DNA from: Paenibacillus_AA sp045062745
GTDB taxonomy: Bacteria; Bacillota; Bacilli; Paenibacillales; NBRC-103111
NCBI RefSeq assembly: GCF_045062745.1
Contig: NZ_JBJGED010000005.1
Span: 62,001 to 126,000, forward strand
Direction: 5' to 3'
Length of the DNA stretch: 64,000 nucleotides
Shown: one piece after another, positions 58,315-64,000 of the stretch
Position numbering within the stretch: position 1 is the first letter of the stretch
How the letters are laid out: the number at the start of each line of letters is the position of its first letter
The notes under the pieces: model-generated
Told to the model about the DNA's origin: nothing
What the model saw: the letters and a program-made list of their open reading frames with translations, nothing else
Databases searched by the model: none
Made by a program: the position numbers and the translations under genes

Positions 58315-59178
58315 ATGCATACATACCCTGAAGACTTTCAAACATATACCGCTCGCGATGGTGCACAACTTCCATATCGATTTTTCGAAGGTCCCTCTGA
58401 TGTTGTGCTTATTTTTGTGCACGGGATTACGGAACCGAGTCTATACTTGAGGGAATTCGGCCAATATGTAGCCCGACATCAGCTCGCCACCGTGTACCTG
58501 CCGGATCTGCGGGGATACGGCAACAATCCCATTCGCCGCGGCGACATTGACTACATCGGGCAACCGGACGATGACCTTGAAGATTTGTTCCGTTATGTTC
58601 AGAAGCGTCATCCCGGTGCGCGGATCCTAGTTGGGGGGCATTCAGCGGGAGGGGCAACGGCGCTTAGACAAGCGATACGACCGATCCATAAAGACATTTT
58701 TGCGTATTTACTCCTTTCACCTGCACTGAACCCCAACGGGCCACTGGATCGAAAAGACGGATCGGGCAACGAATCCAAGGTAAGCATCCCGCGATATGTG
58801 CTGTTAATGCTGCTCAATGCCCTGGGCATTCGCCGTTACAACCACACCGTTGTATACCGAAGACTCACACCCAGCGACAAGCTGCATGGAACGGAATCGT
58901 GCAATTTGAGCTATCGGCTCGCCTTATCGCGTATGGTGGGGAACGACTACGAGAGCTATTTGTCGCAGTTGACCCAGCCGACTTTCGTCCTGGTCGGAGC
59001 GGACGATGAGGTATTCGACGCGGCTGCCTATCAGCCCCTCTATGCTAAATTCTGCAAGGCGGAAGTCCGCATCATCCCGGAGCACAACCATGACTCGATC
59101 GTAAAAAAAGAAGATGCGCTCTCCAATGTGGGGGACTGGCTCAGAGGGATCCGGGGAGAACGTAAACAAATGGTGTAG
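58315..59178 (+). CDS. Alpha/beta hydrolase (serine lipase/esterase type)
   Basis: A 287-residue alpha/beta hydrolase resembling monoglyceride lipases. The oxyanion region is VLIFVHGITEPS, the nucleophile Ser lies in GGHSAGGATAL, the acid in VGADDEVFD and the catalytic histidine in EHNHDSI. No signal peptide. Substrate unknown. ATG 58315 follows GAGGAGGG. It appears monocistronic; two structured repeats lie upstream. Confidence 0.88.
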   Translation: MHTYPEDFQTYTARDGAQLPYRFFEGPSDVVLIFVHGITEPSLYLREFGQYVARHQLATVYLPDLRGYGNNPIRRGDIDYIGQPDDDLEDLFRYVQKRHPGARILVGGHSAGGATALRQAIRPIHKDIFAYLLLSPALNPNGPLDRKDGSGNESKVSIPRYVLLMLLNALGIRRYNHTVVYRRLTPSDKLHGTESCNLSYRLALSRMVGNDYESYLSQLTQPTFVLVGADDEVFDAAAYQPLYAKFCKAEVRIIPEHNHDSIVKKEDALSNVGDWLRGIRGERKQMV

Positions 59179-59307
59179 AAAACCGGCCACGGCTAGCCTT
59201 CGATTGGACTAGTAGAATATTCCATTTTCGCAAATCTAGCAACTTTTTGCCTTTTCTGGACGTCTAATAGAGTTGACCCTCACAGACTGACAGAAAAGGA
59301 GACAGAG

Positions 59308-60909
59308 ATGTTCAAGAAACTAATAGGAATGGCCGCCGTTCTCCTGTGCACAACAGCCGGAAACGCGTATGCTTACGACGTCCCTATGACGATTTATCAG
59401 GATGTGGCGGACCAGGCTTGGGAAAAAGAGTACGTGTACACTTTATCGGCGCTCGGTATTGTTGATGGGTATGAGGATTCCCGCTATCACTCCGAATTGG
59501 CTTTGTCCCGAGAAGCCTTTATCAAGCTGTTGGTCTCTACCGCCAAGCTTAATACGGCCCACACATCAGGCACCGTGCCTGCGGACTCTGCCAATCGCTG
59601 GTCGACTCCTTATATCGCCGCCGCTGCGGAGCGGCATTGGATCGATTTTATGGTCGATGAGGCCGGACAATTCAAGCCGGAGCAGCCGATCCTTCGTGAA
59701 GAAGTAGCCGCTGTGGTCGGGAAGTATCTTTTGGAGAAGGCCGGAACGAGCGGATCGCAGTGGACATCGGGCGGATGGACGCAAGAACGCGATCAACGAG
59801 CGTTTCCCGATAGCGGTCAGATTCGTGCCGATCTCGCTCCGTACGTATTCTACACCGTGAACCAGACCGTGATGGAGGGGGATTACGAAGGGTTCCGGCC
59901 CACAAGCGGATTGATCCGCAGCGAAGCCGCCGCCGTGATCTACCGTTTGATCGATCTCGAAGCCGCCACGAACGAGTTGGAAGTAAACGGATTTTATGCG
60001 ATCCAATCGAGTCCTGCCATCGGCCGGATGCCGCTGCTCGATCACGTCACGATGGGCTGGTCCCATCTGGAATACGAGACGGCAGGGACCGCGAAGCTGG
60101 GTACGGATACGACCACCTTCAAAGTACCGGACGGATATTCGGACGTAGTGAAATCCGCAGATCAGGCGCGTGTGCCGAAAGATTTGATGGTGTTTTATAG
60201 CGACGGCAAGAAGCTGTCGCAATTTCTGCAGGATGCGCCGGCGCAGAAGGCGTTTATCGGCCAACTCGTCACGAGTCTTAGCGACCCTGCATTCGGGTTT
60301 TCCGGTGTTTCTTTGGATTTTGAAGGGCTGATGGATGCTTCGGACGCGCCGAATTACTTGCAATTCGTCCGTCAAGTCAAAGCAGCCATCGGGAATAAAA
60401 GCCTCACCGTTTCCGTACCGACGGATTATTATTACAAAGGCTACGATCTAAAAGGGCTAAGCGAAACCGCCGATACCCTTAACCTGATGGCCTACGACTT
60501 CACCCATGAAGCTTCGCGTCTCCCTTCAGCGCCATTGCCGCTCGTTCGGGACGGGGTGGAGAGAGCCCTCCGGTCGGGGGTGCCGTCGAGCAAACTCGTG
60601 CTCGGCATTTCCAAGCAAGCGAACCAGTGGATCACGACGAACGGCATCACGACGATGGCCGGTCCCGCGATTGATCTAGTGGAAAAACGCCTTGCGGATC
60701 CGAATGCTTCTCAAACATGGAGCATGCCGTACTTCCTGAAGTTAATCCGATACCAGAACGGCGGCACCGCGAACGAAATTTATTACGAAGACACGCAAAG
60801 CATCGCCAAAAAAATTTGGCTGGCCAAAGTGTATAACCTGAAAGGCATCTCCCTCTGGCACATGGGCAATTTTACAGCATCCGACTGGGAGACGATCGCA
60901 CGAAGATAA
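59308..60909 (+). CDS. Secreted SLH-domain protein with GH18 chitinase-like domain
   Basis: A 533-residue exported protein. Signal peptide to about AYA (residue 22); three SLH modules (about 28-80, 90-145, 165-225; e.g. ALGIVDGYEDSRYHSELALSREAF in part: LSREAF, ILREEVAAVVGK, LIRSEAAAVIYR) that bind secondary cell-wall polymer; then a GH18 TIM barrel (about 230-530). The catalytic motif appears as GVSLDFEGL, which keeps the DxE acid pair, and MAYDF is the barrel strand contact. It may cleave chitin-like or peptidoglycan N-acetylglucosamine links at the cell surface. RBS AAAGGAG precedes ATG 59308. Confidence 0.88.
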   Translation: MFKKLIGMAAVLLCTTAGNAYAYDVPMTIYQDVADQAWEKEYVYTLSALGIVDGYEDSRYHSELALSREAFIKLLVSTAKLNTAHTSGTVPADSANRWSTPYIAAAAERHWIDFMVDEAGQFKPEQPILREEVAAVVGKYLLEKAGTSGSQWTSGGWTQERDQRAFPDSGQIRADLAPYVFYTVNQTVMEGDYEGFRPTSGLIRSEAAAVIYRLIDLEAATNELEVNGFYAIQSSPAIGRMPLLDHVTMGWSHLEYETAGTAKLGTDTTTFKVPDGYSDVVKSADQARVPKDLMVFYSDGKKLSQFLQDAPAQKAFIGQLVTSLSDPAFGFSGVSLDFEGLMDASDAPNYLQFVRQVKAAIGNKSLTVSVPTDYYYKGYDLKGLSETADTLNLMAYDFTHEASRLPSAPLPLVRDGVERALRSGVPSSKLVLGISKQANQWITTNGITTMAGPAIDLVEKRLADPNASQTWSMPYFLKLIRYQNGGTANEIYYEDTQSIAKKIWLAKVYNLKGISLWHMGNFTASDWETIARR

Positions 60910-60913
60910 GCAT

Positions 60914-60955
60914 AGACGACACGTTCTTGACAAAAGAAGGTGTCGTCTTTTCTTT
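60914..60955 (+). terminator. Terminator of the SLH-GH18 gene
   Basis: AGACGACAC (60914-60922) pairs with GTGTCGTCT (60940-60948), then TTTCTTTTG. Confidence 0.9.
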
Positions 60956-61007
60956 TGAGGAGCTTAGCGAAGGTAATCCTGAATTTTTTGCTCACCGGGT
61001 CCACAAA

Positions 61008-61041
61008 TTTAACCGTAATTTTACCTAGCCTGTGCTATTAT
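61008..61041 (+). promoter_or_regulatory. Promoter of two-component system 2 with TTWACC direct repeats
   Basis: TTTAACC (61008-61014) and TTTTACC (61019-61025) have an 11-bp period, and the second ends ten bases before an extended -10 (TGC TATTAT, -10 at 61036-61041). The repeats replace the -35, as expected for a response-regulator-activated promoter. Confidence 0.6.
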
Positions 61042-61069
61042 GATCGAATGGAATGCGGGGGTGATGGTG

Positions 61070-61759
61070 ATGAAAGTACTGGTTGTGGAAGATGACTTAT
61101 CGATGCAAAAAGCAATCGCCACGGGGCTCAAAAAATTCGGATACGCTGTCGATGTCGCCGCGGATGGAGTAGAAGCGTTGCATCGAGCCGATGTCAATCA
61201 TTACGATGCTATCGTGCTTGATTGGAATCTGCCGAGAATAGACGGACTGGATGTATTGAGAGCAATTCGCAAGAACGACGAGGAAGTCAAGGTGTTGATC
61301 CTGTCGGCACGTTCCGAGGTGGAAGACAAGATCGCTGGGCTCGACACCGGCGCCAACGATTATATGGCGAAGCCGTTCCACTTCAAGGAGCTTGAAGCGA
61401 GACTTCGTGCGTTGCTTCGCCGAAAATTCATCCTGACGGATACGCGAATCGCACATGGAGAGTTGCAAATCGATACCGCGTTAAAGCAGGTATACGTTCG
61501 AAATCAGTCGATCGACTTAACTAAGAAGGAATACGGCATCCTGGAGTATCTGATGTTGCACAAGGATAAAGTCATAGGCGCCGAAGAGATGATCGAGCAC
61601 GTATGGGATAGTTCAACCGATTTATTTTCCAACTCTTTTAAAGTTCATATCAATTCGCTCAAAAAGAAGCTTGCCGTACATCTTGGGGATCAAGAGATCG
61701 TCAAAAACATAAGAGGGCACGGCTATTTCATCGCGGAGGTGCAGCATGATTCGGTTTAA
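61070..61759 (+). CDS. Two-component response regulator 2, OmpR/PhoB family
   Basis: A 229-residue regulator: receiver domain with Glu7/Asp8/Asp9, phosphoacceptor Asp51 (VLDWNLPRI), and lysine in MAKPFHFKE; winged-helix domain with LTKKEYGILEYLMLHKDKV and FKVHINSLKKKL, ending NIRGHGYFIAEV. ATG 61070 follows GGGGGTG; in-frame ATGs at 61064 and 61040 are less likely. The stop lies inside the kinase gene (14-base overlap). Its own promoter and that of the M28 gene carry the same direct repeats. Confidence 0.93.
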   Translation: MKVLVVEDDLSMQKAIATGLKKFGYAVDVAADGVEALHRADVNHYDAIVLDWNLPRIDGLDVLRAIRKNDEEVKVLILSARSEVEDKIAGLDTGANDYMAKPFHFKELEARLRALLRRKFILTDTRIAHGELQIDTALKQVYVRNQSIDLTKKEYGILEYLMLHKDKVIGAEEMIEHVWDSSTDLFSNSFKVHINSLKKKLAVHLGDQEIVKNIRGHGYFIAEVQHDSV

Positions 61760-62885
61760 TCAGCTTCCGTTGCGGTTGCGGCTGACGCTCTTAATGGCGC
61801 TGTTGTTGACCACCGCTTCCATCCTCCTGATGATGACCTCGGTCTTCGCCGCGCGAGATATTTATAAGCAAGATTTTCAGAGGATTGAGGGTCGTCCAGA
61901 GGAATTTTTATCGAGAAAACCGATTGTACCGCTTCGGCCAGGGGCCGCCGTGATTCAGAATGATAGGGAGTTTACAACCGTCGGCATTATAAGCACGATC
62001 ATCGTCATTGTTGTTGGAACCGGCTTGACCTATCTCATTGCCGGAAGAGCCTTGAAGCCTGTAACGGATTTAAGCCAGGAGATTGAGGAAATCGGCGACA
62101 ACAACTTGTTCCGGCAGGTCCGGGTGCCTCCGTCCAATGACGAGGTTTCCAAGCTGAGCCGTTCTTTTAACCGGATGATCCATAAGTTGGAGAAAATGTT
62201 TGACGCCCAAAAAAATTTTTCGGCCAATGCCGCCCATGAACTTAAAACGCCGCTAGCCGCCATGATCGCTAACATCGAAGTGCTGCAGCTTGACGATCGT
62301 CCTACGGTAGACGAATACAAGGAAACGCTGGAGGATACGCTCAAAAACGCCCAGCGTCTCAGCCATTTGGTGAACGACCTGCTCAAGTTGAACGCCGAAC
62401 AGAGTGTCGCGATTTACGAGAAAATCGAAGCCAGGGATATGTTCGGGAGTATTATAGATGAGCTTCTGCAGCCTATTCAAAGTAAAAACATTCGCATCGA
62501 CGATCGTACCGCCGACGTGCAGCTGTACGGAGACAAACCTCTTTTGTACCGAGCTTTTTACAATGTGATTCATAACGCGGTCAAGTATAATAAGCCGAAT
62601 GGAGTCATTATCATCGCTGCGGCAGAGAACGCCGACAACACCCGAATTACGATCTTTGATACGGGGATCGGCATCCCGGAGGATCAGCTCGATAAAATAT
62701 TCGATCCGTTCTATTGCGTCGACAAATCGCGCTCGAGGGAGCTTGGAGGCAGCGGATTGGGGCTATCCATCGTGAAGATGGTCATCGAAAAGCACGGCGG
62801 AGAAATCCAGGTACAAAGCGTGGCGGATGTGTCCACCACCATTGTTATTCGGCTGCCGAAACCGAGAAATAAGGATGACCGCTGA
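61746..62885 (+). CDS. Sensor histidine kinase 2
   Basis: A 379-residue membrane kinase with TM1 (about 13-35), a short extracytoplasmic loop of about 40 residues, TM2 (about 78-98) and a HAMP domain (about 99-150, RALKPVTDLSQEIEEIG). The phosphoacceptor helix is NFSANAAHELKTPLA (His164). ATP boxes: VIHNAVKYN, DTGIGIP, IFDPFYCVDKSRSRELGGSGLGLSI. The small sensor loop suggests membrane or partner sensing. ATG 61746 gives coupling to regulator 2. Confidence 0.93.
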   Translation: MIRFNQLPLRLRLTLLMALLLTTASILLMMTSVFAARDIYKQDFQRIEGRPEEFLSRKPIVPLRPGAAVIQNDREFTTVGIISTIIVIVVGTGLTYLIAGRALKPVTDLSQEIEEIGDNNLFRQVRVPPSNDEVSKLSRSFNRMIHKLEKMFDAQKNFSANAAHELKTPLAAMIANIEVLQLDDRPTVDEYKETLEDTLKNAQRLSHLVNDLLKLNAEQSVAIYEKIEARDMFGSIIDELLQPIQSKNIRIDDRTADVQLYGDKPLLYRAFYNVIHNAVKYNKPNGVIIIAAAENADNTRITIFDTGIGIPEDQLDKIFDPFYCVDKSRSRELGGSGLGLSIVKMVIEKHGGEIQVQSVADVSTTIVIRLPKPRNKDDR

Positions 62886-62908
62886 TTTGCGTCAGGATGC
62901 CGTCGTAT

Positions 62909-62942
62909 CTTAACCCTGATTTAACCTTCCTTGAAGTATAGT
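62909..62942 (+). promoter_or_regulatory. Promoter of the M28 peptidase gene with the same TTWACC repeats
   Basis: CTTAACC (62909-62915) and TTTAACC (62920-62926), 11-bp period; the second ends ten bases before TATAGT (62937-62942), the same geometry as the two-component system 2 promoter. Confidence 0.6.
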
Positions 62943-62982
62943 GAGTGCATACTTCAATTTGCAGGAGGGTTAAGGAACAATA

Positions 62983-64000
62983 ATGAGAAGAAAATTAGCG
63001 ATCTTGCTTATGTTTGCCGTATTTGCGGTTGGGATTTGGACAGGCTTCGAGCAATTGCGGCCGCCATCGCCGCCAGCTGAGTCCAATCCGGATTATTCGG
63101 CGTATCAACGAATGCTTGCCCACCTGCAAGCCATGACGGTAGCCCCCCACCCATCCGGTTCCAAGGAGCTAGACGAGGTACGAACCTATCTGTTGGCGCA
63201 AATCCGCGATATGGGGTTGGAAGCAACAGTAGATAGGGAAACATACACCGATGCGGACATTAAAGCCGCAAATCGTGACCAGGACGGCCCGCCGATGGGT
63301 GAACGAAGCGTTCGGAAGACACCTCTTTCGGGATCTCTGCCAGATGGCAATCCTAAGAGAGCCCCTTCAGAAGAAATCGGCGGATTGGTTTTGAGCAACA
63401 TATGGGTGAAACTGGATGCGCCCAGCACGGACCGCGGAATCTTAATGCTCGCCCATTACGACAGCAAGGTCAACACCCCTGGCACCGCTGACGATATGGT
63501 GTCCGTAAGCGCGCTGCTGGAAGCCATGCGAGAACAAGCAAAAAATCCCGACTTGAAAAACGACCTTTATTTTTTATTCACGGATGGGGAGGAAGAAAGC
63601 GCGCTGGGTGCAAAGGCGTTTGTGAAGTCGCACCCGGAGCTTCAGAGCAAAATCGATCTTGTCCTAAACTTCGATGCACGCGGGAATCGCGGCGGACTGC
63701 TCATGTTTGAAACGTCTACGTCGAACTATGAGCTGTTGCAGCATTTTCAATCCGCGAGCTCACGCCCCGTGGCTTTTTCGTTCTTGTCGGGGCTTTATCG
63801 CAGAATGCCGAACGGTACGGATTTGACCAGTTTCTTGGAAGCGGGATATCCGGGGCTTAATTTTGCAGTGGCGGAGGGCGTAGAGCATTACCATCAGCCG
63901 TCGGATACCTTTGACAATTTGCATCGCGGTACGGCTTATAACTTCTTGCAGACGGTCTTGGAGATGGCCGACTATAGCGGGCAAGCGCAGTTCCGGGATA
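62983..64000 (+). CDS. M28-family metallopeptidase, membrane-anchored (3' end cut by window)
   Basis: The frame is open to the right edge (at least 339 residues). One N-terminal hydrophobic segment (about 5-22, LAILLMFAVFAVGIWTGF) anchors the enzyme outside the membrane. The two-zinc aminopeptidase ligands are visible: His in LAHYDSK, Asp in TADDMV, Glu pair in TDGEEES, Asp in NFDARGN and His in EHYHQPSDT. Relatives include yeast Pff1/Fxna-type membrane M28 proteins with more transmembrane helices beyond this region. ATG 62983 follows AAGGA and, further up, AGGAGGG. It has its own promoter with the two-component-2 repeats. Confidence 0.88.
   Translation, partial: MRRKLAILLMFAVFAVGIWTGFEQLRPPSPPAESNPDYSAYQRMLAHLQAMTVAPHPSGSKELDEVRTYLLAQIRDMGLEATVDRETYTDADIKAANRDQDGPPMGERSVRKTPLSGSLPDGNPKRAPSEEIGGLVLSNIWVKLDAPSTDRGILMLAHYDSKVNTPGTADDMVSVSALLEAMREQAKNPDLKNDLYFLFTDGEEESALGAKAFVKSHPELQSKIDLVLNFDARGNRGGLLMFETSTSNYELLQHFQSASSRPVAFSFLSGLYRRMPNGTDLTSFLEAGYPGLNFAVAEGVEHYHQPSDTFDNLHRGTAYNFLQTVLEMADYSGQAQFRD

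Overview
The window looks like a chromosomal segment of an endospore-forming Paenibacillaceae bacterium (Paenibacillus or Cohnella type). The evidence is spore-specific genes (tlp, a gerK-type germinant receptor operon, a SpoVB-like flippase, a mother-cell mmg/methylcitrate operon), strong GGAGG ribosome binding sites with many TTG and GTG starts, SLH-domain and copper-amine-oxidase stalk proteins, and moderately high G+C. No rRNA, tRNA, CRISPR array, phage or IS element was recognised. Both ends cut genes: a secreted polysaccharide-active protein on the left and an M28 peptidase on the right.

Layout. 1-9.8 kb: carbohydrate-binding/FIMAH protein, alditol-oxidase-like flavoprotein, tlp, an overlooked 48-aa gene, the gerKA-KB-KC operon on the minus strand, and an ECF sigma/anti-sigma pair. 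9.9-14.7 kb: arginine/ornithine/proline catabolism, with putB-rocF-rocD on minus and rocA divergent on plus; together they turn arginine and proline into glutamate. 14.8-20 kb: a DinB pseudogene, SelO, and a two-component system followed by a secreted repeat protein. 20.1-28.2 kb: a seven-gene operon for fatty-acid/branched-acid beta-oxidation and the 2-methylcitrate cycle (acd, mmgA, mmgB, mmgC, prpB, mmgD, mmgE). 28.2-34.4 kb: GH31 glycosidase, AraC regulator, secreted PHP-type metallohydrolase, HupE/UreJ membrane protein. 34.4-43.1 kb: an accessory-looking area with a SpoVB-like flippase, a collagen-like protein, a GlcG/HbpS protein, an EamA transporter, GNAT and APH enzymes, a 12-residue-repeat protein, a WbsX-type protein with a lysine-rich tail, and a decayed second APH copy. 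43.1-57.3 kb: stalk/beta-propeller protein, MGH1-like glycosidase, an Lsa-type ABC-F gene behind a classical attenuator, an OYE reductase, an RND pump, a DedA-PAP2 fusion, a DUF212 protein, and an ECF sigma/anti-sigma/membrane-protein operon. 57.3-64 kb: an oxidoreductase/HxlR pair, two structured repeats, an alpha/beta hydrolase, an SLH-GH18 protein, a second two-component system, and the M28 peptidase.

Most interesting. (1) The ABC-F leader holds four RNA segments that can form either a terminator or a perfect 12-bp antiterminator, plus a start-stop ATG-TAA beside segment 1. (2) The two acyl-CoA dehydrogenases of the mmg operon are complementary half-enzymes: one keeps the FAD-ADP-binding arms but lacks the catalytic glutamate and flavin motif, the other has the reverse. 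This suggests a heteromeric enzyme. (3) 11-bp-period direct repeats sit at the same distance from the -10 box before the second two-component operon and the M28 gene, pointing to a shared regulator. (4) Two 70-nt hairpin elements between hxlR and the hydrolase gene show compensatory stem changes. (5) A DedA protein is fused to a PAP2 domain whose catalytic motifs are all altered.
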